Shown piece after piece: positions 44,112 to 54,235 of a stretch of 64,000 nt of DNA. The translations under genes and the position numbers were made by a program. The stretch's first letter is position 1. Each line of letters starts with the position of its first letter. The DNA lies in the NCBI GenBank assembly GCA_030374805.1, contig JARGSG010000054.1, forward strand, positions 248,001-312,000, given 5' to 3'. The notes beneath the pieces are model-generated. The model was given only the letters and a program-made list of their open reading frames with translations, did not search any database and was not told the DNA's origin. The stretch is from Gracilaria gracilis (lineage: Eukaryota; Rhodophyta; Florideophyceae; Gracilariales; Gracilariaceae).

Positions 44112-44562
44112 CGAAATCCAGGAGAAGGACCAACGTGCACTGTTGTGCTGTATATGTGGCGTGTTCCTGAGCCGAAAAGAAGGATTAAATCAACTGTCAC
44201 CTCACTCCGCTCAATGTCCTCTAGAGAGCAATCAAGAAACCTAGAGACGGGCATAGATCTGTACTTCCAAAGTACGATCGTATCAGTAAGTACAAGCGCA
44301 ATTTTCTGTGCGTCAAGGCTTTCCAGCTCCACGATGAAAGAGCCGTATCTAGCTAGGGGTCCGAAAAACGAATCAAGGTTTTTCTGCTTTCGCGCTCTCT
44401 CTATCCCGCCCCTCAGGCATGTTAACGATCGACTGTCACAATATCTTCGCTCTTTGAAGAAGCGCTTCTTCCTTCTTCCCGTCGTGCTTGTGCCATAAAG
44501 GAAGAAAAGGGGCCTATAGGCTCTATAAAAAGTCACAAATTTGAGAAGGTGAGCGGACCATG
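44112..44562. other. Intergenic region between two minus-strand genes
   Basis: About 450 bp lying upstream of the small nuclear-type gene and downstream of the sulfotransferase. A 190-codon minus-strand frame (44039-44611) spans it but overlaps both neighbours and has no recognisable domain. I treat it as non-coding promoter and 3' UTR sequence. Confidence 0.4.
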
Positions 44563-45900
44563 TCATTCTCCGAACGTTGGTTTCCTCTCCGACGACAAAA
44601 TCGCTACGCATCGTCTATCTATGGCGGAGTCTGAACCCAGCTCTTGTAATGATCTCATTGCCTCGATTCTTTGGTAGAAGATATGTGAAGCTGTATCGTA
44701 CATAATGTTATCCTCTCTGTTGTTTGACTCGAACAGCCGTTGTTGTTCAGATGTCAACGTCAAGGGTTTTCCGTACAAATCATGGAGTCCTATTTCCACC
44801 TTGCCACAGCCAGAAGCATTTTGGTGAGAGTGACAGCTACTAGGGGCAACGAACGAGCGTCGGAACACGAAGTGAAAGAGTTCAAGAGTGAGGTCGAGCT
44901 CCTCAGCTAAACCGAAGAGAAAATCTTCTGTACTGCGAACCACACCAAGCGCTCTGTCCAGAGCCGCTTCACGAACTCCGCTTATGGTCCAATCCTCCCC
45001 TGCTGCGCCAGTCTGCACTGGACTGCCGCTGAGAAGTTTGGTCATACGGCTTTGAAACGGAAATGAGACTGGCATGCCGAAAAACTCTGTCATAGACAAC
45101 GGGGGGTCTCGCTGCATACACCAGTCCCAAGACAGGATGTCCTTACGATTGTAAGCAACTTGGTAGAACTCGGAAACGAATCTTGCAAGTGGTTCGCGAA
45201 ACAAGGTGACGACTACGTGCTTGATGCCCGGTAGTTCCAGTCTATGACAACATTCTCTTAATCGCGCATAGCTGACATGTACACCGCAGGGCCAACCAGA
45301 TGTTAATCTGCTCTGTGAATAGAAGGTGAAGGTTCGGTTCTTTCTTGGAAAGCCGAACCATCTTGATGAAGCATTAAATGTCTTGCAGTTGGCGCTATAT
45401 GGAGGTCGGAAGGTATGGTTTTGAGAGGTCCATAGATTCTGAGTGAAGTTGGTTACCGGACGGGATGAGTCAGGAATGACATTGGGGCATTCCCTACAAT
45501 ATCCTTTCTGAGGACGTGGAATGTTATTGCAAATACATTCGGATTTGAGGGCAAGAGCGAAGGCAGTGCCACCTGACTTTGGTATATGCATGTGAACGAT
45601 AATAGTTCGATCGGCTTCAAGGCGATATTGGCATATAGTTTTCTGTTGTTCGAACACGCCGTCAGAAACGTTGAGATGTGCGTAGCCCATTGTGCGTGGT
45701 TGGTTGGTGATACGGGAAGCAGGGATGCGGGGTGGCGCTTGTGATGGTTGTTGCCATGGCGAAATGAAATATGAAGTGGCAACGTGCATGTAGAGCAAGA
45801 CGGCGGCGATGTAGAGGATCAAAAAGTGCAAAGGTAGGTGGGAAGCTGGTTCAGCATGTGCTACCCGACGGGGAGAAAGCTTGGAGGCGGGTGAAACCAT
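44563..45900 (-). CDS. Golgi type II membrane sulfotransferase, heparan-sulfate 6-O-sulfotransferase-like
   Basis: The first ATG is at 45900; the longer frame opens with TTG. The 445-aa product has a short basic tail, one membrane anchor at about residues 24-44 (LHFLILYIAAVLLYMHVATSYF) and a lumenal catalytic domain, the usual Golgi type II layout. The PAPS 5'-phosphosulfate loop reads HMHIPKSGGTAFAL at about 100-114; the 3'-phosphate motif reads LFREPLARFVSEFY at about 231-245. Both match the 6-O-sulfotransferase family. Six Cys lie in and after CICNNIPRPQKGYCREC. The acceptor is unknown; in an alga, sulfated cell-wall or matrix polysaccharides are the likely substrates, since heparan sulfate is an animal polymer. 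Confidence 0.85.
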   Translation of the reverse strand: MVSPASKLSPRRVAHAEPASHLPLHFLILYIAAVLLYMHVATSYFISPWQQPSQAPPRIPASRITNQPRTMGYAHLNVSDGVFEQQKTICQYRLEADRTIIVHMHIPKSGGTAFALALKSECICNNIPRPQKGYCRECPNVIPDSSRPVTNFTQNLWTSQNHTFRPPYSANCKTFNASSRWFGFPRKNRTFTFYSQSRLTSGWPCGVHVSYARLRECCHRLELPGIKHVVVTLFREPLARFVSEFYQVAYNRKDILSWDWCMQRDPPLSMTEFFGMPVSFPFQSRMTKLLSGSPVQTGAAGEDWTISGVREAALDRALGVVRSTEDFLFGLAEELDLTLELFHFVFRRSFVAPSSCHSHQNASGCGKVEIGLHDLYGKPLTLTSEQQRLFESNNREDNIMYDTASHIFYQRIEAMRSLQELGSDSAIDRRCVAILSSERKPTFGE

Positions 45901-47229
45901 CTCGGCAGATCGAGGACGCGGTGCAACGAATGTGTTTTGTTGTGCAAAGTGGCTTGGTGCTTGGAGATTGTTTGGAGAAACAAGCGTTGCAAGTTGGTAC
46001 TGTCTAGTAGCCAAACTAGAAGTTGTAGTAGCAATAGTAATTGACCGGGAGAAGAAAACACATGTGTGGTGAAGATAAAGTGAGAAGGCGATAGGATGGG
46101 CCAAGGTATAGAAGATTTGATTGATTGAAAAGCACTAACTCATACAGTATGTGTACTGGATCAAAAACATTGTCTCTTGTCCCGAATAGCAGAGGCAAAA
46201 AGTAGCGCGGAGACAGAGTGGCACGGCGTGCCTATCTAATTAGTTTGTGTGTGTGTTTAGCTAGTACGTAGATACCGTACATGTTTATACTGTATTACAC
46301 AGATAGACATGCAGAGCTTGGACTTGGCTTGTTAAGCTGAAATGTGTTGGCCTTGGCCTCTCTTGGAGATTCGACGGCAGATGCGTCTCGTACGGCAGAT
46401 GCGTCTCGTACGGCAGATGCGTCTCGCTTTCCTTATGCGAAGGAAAGTGAGGGGTAACCCTTACCACGTGAAGGCGGATCGCTTGTTCGCTGGGCTTACC
46501 CATCTCGGGATGCAGAGTTTGGACTTTTGTCCATCTCGGGATATGGATACAGTGCAAGTGGTAAATGAGTTGTAGTGCTCCTGCAGAAGCACTTCCGATA
46601 CGGCAATATGCTTGATAAGCGACTGCGATTCGCTCTGACTGTATCTAGGTGGTTGGCATGGTTTCTAACATGATGTTGGGCAGGGGTTGCGATGAGAACA
46701 TTGAGTGACAAGAGGTAAGCCAGCACATTCATGTAAACGGAACTTGCAACAGGCGCGATCGACATTATGATATATATACCCTTGACAGCAGATGCAAAAC
46801 ACATCGCCAACAAATGGAGCACAATTGCAAGCGGCGCATCGCAGCCGCACGCCAAGCCGCGCGGGCGGCGGAACAGAACCGCCTCCCCTCTCAACGCGTG
46901 TTCCAGGCTGGAACTTCCAGCGCACGCAACGCAGCCAGCGACGCGTCACCGTTAACATGCGCGCGCTGCAAATCGATTGGCGCGCTTCCAAAAGCGCCGC
47001 GCACGCCGCCCAAACGGCATTGCGCGCAACCGCCGCCGCCGCCGCCGCCGCGCTTCGACGTGGCGCGCGTGCGTGCCTCACACGGACTGCACCGCTTGAG
47101 GCGCGCGCGCGCGCGCGCCATCCCACCCAGCCGTGGCGCCGCGCGCGCGGCGCCTGTTGCCGTACTTAAGGCAGCTCGCCCGCGTCGTGCCTCGGCGCGC
47201 GCCCACCTCGCCCCGCCCACCCGACCACC
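45901..47229. other. Divergent intergenic region, repeats and a GC-rich island
   Basis: About 1.3 kb between the sulfotransferase and zinc-finger gene starts. It has an 18-bp tandem repeat (46375-46428), a dispersed near-repeat GCAGAG(C/T)TTGGACTT at about 46310 and 46511, and a CATCTCGGGAT word twice (about 46501 and 46532). From about 46800 to the gene start it is extremely GC-rich with (CCG)n and (CG)n runs. No gene supported. Confidence 0.45.
46375..46428. repeat. 18-bp tandem repeat, three copies
   Basis: Units at 46375-46392, 46393-46410 and 46411-46428 read CGGCAGATGCGTCTCGTA. The first two are identical and the third differs only at its last two bases. Confidence 0.95.
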
Positions 47230-47727
47230 ATGAGCAGAAGAGATGCGCACACCGATGCGACGGCGTTCGTGCCGCCGCTGCCGGGCAAGCTGGCGCCGGG
47301 TCGCGGCGCCAAGTCAAGGAAGCGCGCGTGCAGATGCGCGCGCGCGGCGGCCGACGCGCCGCGCAGCTCCGGCGGCGAGCCGGAGCCGTCGCTCGCGCAG
47401 CGCAGGGCCACGCTTGAGAACGCGCTCGACCTGCAGCTGGAGGCGGCGCCCGGCAAGAGTGGCGAGTGCGCGTGCATCTGGTGCAACGGCACGAGCCAGC
47501 GACGCTGCAGCTGGTGCGAAGGGCGTGGCGTTCGCTACGAATTGGGACACGCTTCGTGGGAACAGCTCGCTTCCGACATTGAACGTATGGCGAGTGAAGT
47601 CGAGCCGCAGCCGCTCAAGATGCCGCAGCGTGTGCCGGTTCGCTGCTCGGCGTGTGGTGGCTCGCGTAAGTTGAGGTGCGCTTATTGCCGGGGCAGTGGC
47701 GTTGGCTCTTACGGTCATGCTCACTGA
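47230..47727 (+). CDS. DnaJ-type zinc-finger (CxxC) protein
   Basis: A 165-aa frame starts at ATG 47230 in a strong context (ACCACCATGA) with an in-frame stop upstream at 47167-47169. The only recognisable fold is a four-motif zinc domain with two cysteine clusters: C82-x2-C85 and C93-x2-C96 (CIWCNGT, CSWCEGRG), then C139-x2-C142 and C150-x2-C153 (CSACGGS, CAYCRGSG). This is the pattern of the DnaJ cysteine-rich domain without a J-domain. Free-standing domains of this kind in plants (BSD2, LQY1 and relatives) work in plastid protein assembly and thiol chemistry. The two clusters are 42 residues apart, wider than usual. No convincing transit peptide. GC content is far above that of neighbouring genes. 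Confidence 0.75.
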   Translation: MSRRDAHTDATAFVPPLPGKLAPGRGAKSRKRACRCARAAADAPRSSGGEPEPSLAQRRATLENALDLQLEAAPGKSGECACIWCNGTSQRRCSWCEGRGVRYELGHASWEQLASDIERMASEVEPQPLKMPQRVPVRCSACGGSRKLRCAYCRGSGVGSYGHAH

Positions 47728-48341
47728 GCGCGTGCTCACTTGTGTCACACAAGTTGTGTGTGATGTGGCGCTGTGTACTATATGCTTGTAACAGTAAACA
47801 TAATTTAGCTATGGCTTATGAGCGCTGCTTGTACTCTTTCCTCACCTTGATCTTTAACACCATCTTCATTGCCCAAGCCAAGTGAAAACGTCATCTTCAT
47901 CACCACACCGTTGCACACTACTGGCGATCTTCATCGCTGACGAGGAGCACTCTATACAGCACTCACAACGAGCAGGCTCCTCACACTCGCTGTCCACGTG
48001 TCACGGCTGAGCACTCGTACTGTATACGTACACGTACTTTGGTTGCCAAAATCTCGCAAAAAGTGGCACCGCGTTGCGCCTGCGGTGATTGGTGCGACTC
48101 GTTTTCAAAAATGCACCATCTCCCACAGCTGCGCTGCATCTTTCAGCTTTCGTTGCTGCGCGCTCTCACGAGTCCAAACACCTCACGCGCAGCGCGCGCC
48201 CGTCCGCCGCGCCCTTGCCTGTGTGTTTCGTTCAACGCCATTCGCACACACCGAGCGCGCTTGCCACCGCCTCGCGTTGCTCAACGAGCTTGAGCGCCCT
48301 GATAGCCTACGCCCCCCCCCAGCCTGCAGCACGCATGCATC
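47728..48341. other. Intergenic region
   Basis: About 610 bp between two plus-strand genes. The second half is GC-rich and has a C-run (48312-48320) shortly before the F-box gene start. No gene supported. Confidence 0.4.
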
Positions 48342-49451
48342 ATGTCGCATCGCACCGCTCCCGTCTTCGACATGTCGTATAACTATCGGCTGCAGCCGCC
48401 GGAGCACAAGAGCGGCCAAATCTTCGATGCCTTAGACCACGCTCGATTTGACCATGTTCGTCGTAACGTCGCTGCAAATCCCAGCTGCCTGTTTGCTACC
48501 AAGCTTGTCAGCGCCGACATTCCGCCGCAGAACGTCATCGACTACGCGCTGCACAACTGTCGCACCTGGAATGCTCTCCTCGAGCACTGCAGAAGGACAG
48601 GCATTGCCCTCCCTCATGCGGAGGACCTCACCTTCCCGCGCAGAATCGCTTCCATGAAATCCATCGTCGTGTGGTTGTTGTCGCAACCACAGGTTGCGCT
48701 TCCCACTCAAAACCCGCTGCACACTGCCGTGCTCTGTGAACTCACTGAGGCGTTTGAGATTCTCTTAAACAGAGCACCTCAGCTTGCTCACAGTGTTGAT
48801 GCAAGGGGAAAGACCCCTTTGCATGTCATCTGTACGCTCGCTGTGTATACGTCCTCCGAGAACGCAGTTCGTTTTGTACGCTTGCTTCATTCGGCCGGAG
48901 CTCACTTCAACGCCCGTGATATTGATGGTAAAACGCCCTTGCACAACCTTGTTTCTGCTCTCAATGACTCTGAGCCTGCGTACGGCCTAGTACGTCGCAG
49001 ACGTTCTGGTAACAGTCTCACAGCCGTTGTTCCTCTGCTCGATGAGCTGCTTGCCTGTGGTGCCGACATCTACGAGGAGCACTTGAACGGTAGTAGTGTC
49101 ATGGACCTTGCGCTCTTATCGGGTCTAGATTATATCGTTATTGCGCAACGAGCCAGTATATTACGAGACAGAATGTGTGGCTCTCCGTCTGCAAAGAAGT
49201 GGAGGCACCGACCAGCCCACGTTACTGGCATATGGTCATGCTTGTCCGAAGACCTCTTGTGCAAAATCTTTCTCCATCTGTCGCCGAAAGACGTTGCCAC
49301 CGGAATCGGAGCCACCTGCTCCGGCCTGAGAAAGGTCGCTGTGTCCGAGGCTCTATGGCGCCATTTGGAGACCTCTCGATGCCTTTCTACGCTGGCTGGT
49401 CGTTTGCGCCGAAGCCTTTCAGAGAGATCCACACCCTCTCCGCAACTCTAA
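48342..49451 (+). CDS. Ankyrin-repeat F-box protein (candidate SCF substrate receptor)
   Basis: A 369-aa frame starts at ATG 48342. Ankyrin-type units occupy about residues 120-275: NPLHTAVLCELTEAFEILLN, then DARGKTPLHVICTL, DIDGKTPLHNLVSAL, and LLDELLACGADIYEEHLNGSSVMDL. A C-terminal F-box is at about 290-340 (IWSCLSEDLLCKIFLHLSPKDVATGIGATCSGLRKV split over two helices, then ALWRHL). F-box proteins bridge SKP1 of an SCF ubiquitin ligase to a target, here probably held by the ankyrin part. The order ankyrin then F-box is inverted compared with the common N-terminal F-box. The target is unknown. Confidence 0.8.
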   Translation: MSHRTAPVFDMSYNYRLQPPEHKSGQIFDALDHARFDHVRRNVAANPSCLFATKLVSADIPPQNVIDYALHNCRTWNALLEHCRRTGIALPHAEDLTFPRRIASMKSIVVWLLSQPQVALPTQNPLHTAVLCELTEAFEILLNRAPQLAHSVDARGKTPLHVICTLAVYTSSENAVRFVRLLHSAGAHFNARDIDGKTPLHNLVSALNDSEPAYGLVRRRRSGNSLTAVVPLLDELLACGADIYEEHLNGSSVMDLALLSGLDYIVIAQRASILRDRMCGSPSAKKWRHRPAHVTGIWSCLSEDLLCKIFLHLSPKDVATGIGATCSGLRKVAVSEALWRHLETSRCLSTLAGRLRRSLSERSTPSPQL

Positions 49452-51581
49452 GCACGTCGAGCTGTACATATACTAGCCTTACCCCCTGTCGGCCGCTTCC
49501 TTAACACAAATGCATATTAGTAGCACTAGTTCCGTACCCCGGGGCCCATTGGATGCATGGGACATCTCTTATCATCATGTACTTTTCATCACGAGATCCA
49601 CACGCACGGCTAGACCAAGGTACGCCCCGAGAACGTCCGCATTCCTCTCTATTGTAATTTCAGTCTTATGTATGTTTGTAGTTTTGTTGTAAACTCTGCC
49701 TGTTGGTGTAAAAAGAATAGGCTTACTCTCCTTCACAAAGCGCTTCTCTCACCCGATCAACTAATTCTGTCGTTACGCACAGAATCGCCTCCCTTTGATC
49801 CCAACCAAACCGATTCGATTTCAAAAGTGCTACAGTATTGCCTGCAGGGATCGACAAAGGCAAGCTTGAACTTAAAACCTTCCTTAATCCTCAGCTCCAA
49901 TCCGCGCATTTCGGCTTTTGGTTCATCAGTTCCAATGAATGAAGGCAGGAAACCAACGGAACGGGGTTGATTGTTGCGAACGCGGAGGTTATACTTCTTC
50001 ATACTCGTGCGGTTCGAGCGAAGCATATGAGCTCCATTCGATTTGCTGACAGTTGATTCCCATTATGAAAAGTATCAAAACATCAGCGGGGAAGCTTACC
50101 ATATACCCAGATCAAAGGAGAGAGACTAAGAGGCATTGGACGTAAAACGTGCCTTTCACAACTTACACGTCCAGTGACAAAATGAATTGGATGGGTCAGA
50201 AAGACCAAAGATGCCTATGTCTTGCGTTCTTGTACAATCCAATCCATTAAACGACCTTCTCTCTTCCCGGTCAAGAGAGAGCATCGGCAACCTTCTTCTT
50301 TGATGCACGTATGTTTGGAAGTCAATCCGGACAACCTATCCAGGAAGTGGGAGTATATTTTTCGACACCACAATCTCTGCTCTCCTCTTGTGTTTCTTTC
50401 GTTCTACAATACGAAGTTGGAGGCGAGGCGCTCCAGCGGTTGAAACACGAAACAGAGCTACAGCTATAATTCGTCCTTGTACCCCAGTGAATGTAGCACA
50501 GCTATTGATTTGTAGTTGATGGGTACGGGGCGAATATGGTTGTGGGGTCCCTTAGAGCAAACCAACGCGTACGAGGAATAATAGCGTACCCTTGTAGTTA
50601 TACGGTTCATAACGAGGTTTCGAACGCGCTATGGTGGCAGCTCCATGCATCATCTTCTTCGATAAGCTTGATGCCCTAGCCCCTAATAGAGGTCTGCTGC
50701 AGGTTGGGACTCAATACTACATCACGTGTCTATCAATAAACGTACGCGCTGTTAATGCGGACCAAGAAAGAGATGTGGAAAACCTTCTACCAGCATTACT
50801 CTGTTATGCTTGTCCTTATGCTCCCGAACAATTTCATCCAAGCAAACAACGTAGTTGAGCGACATGTCATATTAAACGGAAAACCATCACTGAAACTTCC
50901 GGTGCGACACAACCAAAAGCATAATAACACATGGCAATACCTTCTTTGTCACTGAGCTATGTTCCATGGTCATGGACTTTCTCGTTGCTCACCGGGATCA
51001 TGAGTACGTTGCGACGATGAGCCCGCCCCTGCTCCCCTTCCCCTTCCACCTGACGTCGTTTCTTGAGTCAGATTCTCTGATTGAACCACATGAAGTAAGT
51101 TTGGCGCGAAGCGTCATGTTTTGCAGGTGAGCCCCGAAGTGAGCAGCAGCAAATAAAGCAGATGGATGGGGCAATGCAGCAAATGCTGACTGCATTGCCT
51201 GAGATGTCACGCTTGGCATTGACGGGACGTTGGGGTGTAGCGTTAATCGCCAAATCGGACGTTGTGGTGCCCCTGCTTCGTGGCGTGGTCATATACTGAT
51301 CGATTAGATACCGCGCCACAATTCCTGCATTGCCACGATTTGGCCCCAGATTCCTCGATCTCTTGTCGTAGTCTACGAGTAAAAGGAAAATTGCAAACAA
51401 CCGCAATTTTTGACGCGGGTTAGATACAGATTCTGTACTGGTGTGGCAATCTCGCGGACGATGAGATGCCACCATCGCCGTTTCGAGAACCATAATTCTG
51501 GGACATCCAACGCCAAGTCTTCTAAATCAAAGAGAAGTTACGGCTATTTCCTACTGAACCACCCATCGCAGTTGTTCAGCA
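49452..51581. other. Gene-poor region with an AAA-ATPase relic
   Basis: About 2.1 kb with no intact gene. Its one recognisable item is a short AAA-ATPase-like segment at 50619-50693, listed separately. Other ORFs are short, overlapping and without domain signatures. Confidence 0.45.
50619..50693 (+). pseudogene. Relic of a Cdc48/PEX6/NVL-type AAA-ATPase
   Basis: The frame reads FERAMVA and then APCIIFFDKLDALAPNRG. This matches the Walker B and flanking region of type II AAA-ATPases, where the usual form is FERAR..APCIIFFDELDALAPNRG. An in-frame stop lies four codons upstream and similarity ends right after NRG. The catalytic Glu of Walker B is Lys here, which would abolish hydrolysis. The fragment is 25 codons long, so it is best read as a decayed gene piece rather than a gene. 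The alternative of a genuine small exon is less likely given the catalytic change. Confidence 0.6.
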
Positions 51582-52079
51582 ATGATGAAAGTAAGAAATA
51601 TGAATGCGTTCGTATTCAACGGCTTGGCAAAGAAACGATTGTCGATCAACATCTCACCTACTAGTCAAAATAGGTGTATTGTCACAATGCGAAAGGGTAG
51701 TCGCTCAAACAAGTCAGAAAGTCAAGGAAGCACTCCTGGAAAAGAAGCAAAGATCCCAAATGCAATGGAAGACACACTACTTGAAGATATCAAGAGCATG
51801 CGGGCCAAAACACCACAGAGTTCGGAGACGGAACAGGGGACCACTTCAGCTGCCCGGGTTAAGTCGTTGGTGGAATCCATTTTGCTCTGGGATTTTTTTC
51901 TCGTTCTTGGACTATTGGGCTGGCTGGTTGTTGCTCTTGTTCCCCATTTTGTTTCAAAGAATGACGTATTGCTCGACCCTTGGCTAGCTCTCTGGCAGCC
52001 TTTTATCCAACCCGTGCTGGGTGTTCTTATGCTCGGTACGATTGTACAAGGAACGATGTCCTTCATCTCAAAGAAATAA
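51582..52079 (+). CDS. Small two-TM membrane protein, probably plastid-targeted
   Basis: A 165-aa frame starts at ATG 51582 (a second ATG follows directly). Residues 1-50 are basic, Ser/Asn-rich and nearly free of acids, with Phe near the start (MNAFVFNGLAKKRLS), like an archaeplastid plastid transit peptide. A polar, charged linker follows. Two hydrophobic helices are at about 100-122 (LLWDFFLVLGLLGWLVVALV) and 139-161. I do not recognise the family. A thylakoid or envelope protein is a reasonable guess from targeting and topology only. Confidence 0.6.
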   Translation: MMKVRNMNAFVFNGLAKKRLSINISPTSQNRCIVTMRKGSRSNKSESQGSTPGKEAKIPNAMEDTLLEDIKSMRAKTPQSSETEQGTTSAARVKSLVESILLWDFFLVLGLLGWLVVALVPHFVSKNDVLLDPWLALWQPFIQPVLGVLMLGTIVQGTMSFISKK

Positions 52080-52801
52080 GTTTATTGATGCAGGAACTAT
52101 TCAAAGCAGGATATAGATGCTCTAGGTGGAATTGATCAACACGGGCTGGAAGTTTGGAAGGTTGGACAAATGGCGTTGGGTCGGTCACATGACAGTGAAG
52201 TTGACGCTCCTTCATGGGCCCCGCTGGGCTTCATGTATTGCCTCGCTAGGTGATATCGAAGAGAATCTCATGCATGGCAAGAGTTCGATGACGCAGTTGT
52301 GCGGAGAGTTTGATGAAACTGAGTTGGTGTGACATCGTGTTCTTTGACGTCAGATGAAGATAACGAACCGCTTACTAACAGTACTACACAGCTTGCGAAT
52401 CACACATGCATTCCCTCAATACATGCAGTTGACTAGGCGTGACACTCTCTCACTTTGTAGGACCACAATTTCTTCAGCACATAAAATCCCGTTCATCATC
52501 ACACGTGAAGGGCCAAACTTGCAAGAGAGCCACACAACAGTCAAAAGCAGTATGAAGTGAAGGGAGGGTTCGTTATTTCGGAAGAGGTTGCGGCATAGGA
52601 AATCATCATGTTGGCTCATATACTAGAGTTTATGGGCCACAACTTCGTTGTATGTTGCGCTAAGAGTTATTATCTCATGCTCTCACCCTGAGCGTCATTA
52701 TCTTTTCGAGTATAGCCTCAACGCTATTAAGGGTTTGTTTTCTGTTACGCGATGACGTTTCTTTAAAGAACCTACCGTTCTGAAGGTCGGTGAACTTCAG
52801 G
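52080..52801. other. Intergenic region
   Basis: About 720 bp between two plus-strand genes. No gene, repeat or RNA signature seen. Confidence 0.4.
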
Positions 52802-54235
52802 ATGAAGGCACGCCTTTGTCTTCCGGTATCATCACTTATTGTCGTGGTGATTCTCATATATGGATTGGAGAATACGAACACATTCAACCCTGTAACAAAA
52901 CCTATTGTCAAAAATGCCATGGATGTTCATGTGGAGCGGGTTGCCAAGATTCCAGACGAAAATGGAAGGCCTGCTGCGATTAATTGCATTGTACCGCTGA
53001 TGAACAATCTGTTTATATGCACAAAGACAAAGATATATCGCTTGTCTGCTGCAGGCAACGTCTCTATGTTTTTCGATGTGAACACTGCTGTACAAAAAAC
53101 GACAGGTCGTTCTCTATCACTGGACAATGCCCTACATGGAGGCGTTCGCAGCATTGCATTTCATCCGGGTTTTCGCCGCAATGGATTGTTTTATATTTCC
53201 GCGATGGAAGAACGTCCGAGCAACCCAAAGAACTTCCACTACATATCGGATTCCTCTGCTCCAATTGATGCCGATAGCGTGTTGATTGAGTGGAGAACTG
53301 ACCTTTCAACTTATACACCGATCTCAAACTCGTATCGTACGGTTTTTCGAGTAGGAATGCCAGTTTATGATCATCCTATAAAGCAAATCGCATTTTTCGG
53401 CAATCTGCTTCACATCGCCCATGGAGACGGATCTGTCCAGTCTGCAATAGCTGGAGGCGGTCAAAGAAACGATGCTCTCGGCAAGGTCCTTCGAATAAAC
53501 CCCTTGAAAGCAGGAGATCGCCCGTATACAATTCCGGATGACAATCCATTCGTTGGCACTAACAAATATCCTGAAGAAGCATATGCGGTAGGCTTCCGTA
53601 ACCCTCATCATATTTGCTTTGGTATGGACGGAACATTATACGCAGCTGATACAGGTAGAGCAAATATCGAGGAAGTGAACCTTGTCCAGCCGGCTGCAGA
53701 TTATGGATGGCCCGCAAGAGAAGGAACTTTTGCTCATAGCGGGGGTGGTTTGATGTCGGGTGTTGACGGTCTTCCAAGCGATGATGCTCAGTATGGCTAC
53801 ACATATCCCGCGGCTCAAGTTGGACACAATGGGCTCTTTGGTGCTGCATTTATTGGACAAGCAATAGCCGGTGGTTGTCCTGTTGAGAATGGCTCTCCGA
53901 TGTCTGGATTCTACTACTATGCCGACTTTCCTATTTCTGGTAAACTATACTTCTCAGCAATATCCGATATGAAGGGTGCAGTTACAAATGGGGACCCAGG
54001 AGCATTGACACAATCCACAACGTATCAGGCTGATATAGTTTATAACGGTGTAAAGTACAAGACGCTGGGTGAGGTGATGCGTTCGGAAGAGGGTTTCTCA
54101 TTGGAAAGGAGAGTAGACGTTCGCTTTGGAAGAGGATATAATGGCGAATTGTACTGGTCAAGCAAACGAAATGGCCGAGTATATTTGATGACATCTTCAT
54201 TACCCGGCGGGCCAGGAGGTCCAACATCTTTTTGA
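52802..54235 (+). CDS. PQQ-dependent sugar dehydrogenase / HHIP-like beta-propeller, secreted or membrane-anchored
   Basis: The first ATG is at 52802; the frame opens just upstream with GTG. The 477-aa product has an N-terminal signal peptide or signal anchor (about 6-24, LCLPVSSLIVVVILIYGL). The rest is a six-bladed propeller of the glucose/sorbosone dehydrogenase family. Signatures are GGVRSIAFHPGFRRNGLFY, HGDGS, ALGKVLRINPL, YTIPDDNPFV, EAYAVGFRNPHHICFG and DYGWPAREG. Bacterial members oxidise sugars with PQQ and Ca2+; animal HHIP and HHIPL share the fold without proven catalysis. Whether this one binds PQQ cannot be decided, though the RNPH and DYGWP segments are kept. Confidence 0.88.
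   Translation: MKARLCLPVSSLIVVVILIYGLENTNTFNPVTKPIVKNAMDVHVERVAKIPDENGRPAAINCIVPLMNNLFICTKTKIYRLSAAGNVSMFFDVNTAVQKTTGRSLSLDNALHGGVRSIAFHPGFRRNGLFYISAMEERPSNPKNFHYISDSSAPIDADSVLIEWRTDLSTYTPISNSYRTVFRVGMPVYDHPIKQIAFFGNLLHIAHGDGSVQSAIAGGGQRNDALGKVLRINPLKAGDRPYTIPDDNPFVGTNKYPEEAYAVGFRNPHHICFGMDGTLYAADTGRANIEEVNLVQPAADYGWPAREGTFAHSGGGLMSGVDGLPSDDAQYGYTYPAAQVGHNGLFGAAFIGQAIAGGCPVENGSPMSGFYYYADFPISGKLYFSAISDMKGAVTNGDPGALTQSTTYQADIVYNGVKYKTLGEVMRSEEGFSLERRVDVRFGRGYNGELYWSSKRNGRVYLMTSSLPGGPGGPTSF

Noticed and set aside
44039-44611. 190-codon ATG frame on the minus strand
   Set aside because: It overlaps the sulfotransferase 3' end and the start of the small nuclear-type gene, has no recognisable domain, and occupies what should be a promoter and 3' UTR.
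46665-47748. Many long ORFs on both strands around the DnaJ-finger gene
   Set aside because: GC-rich DNA has few stops; only the 47230 frame shows paired CxxC motifs and a strong start context.
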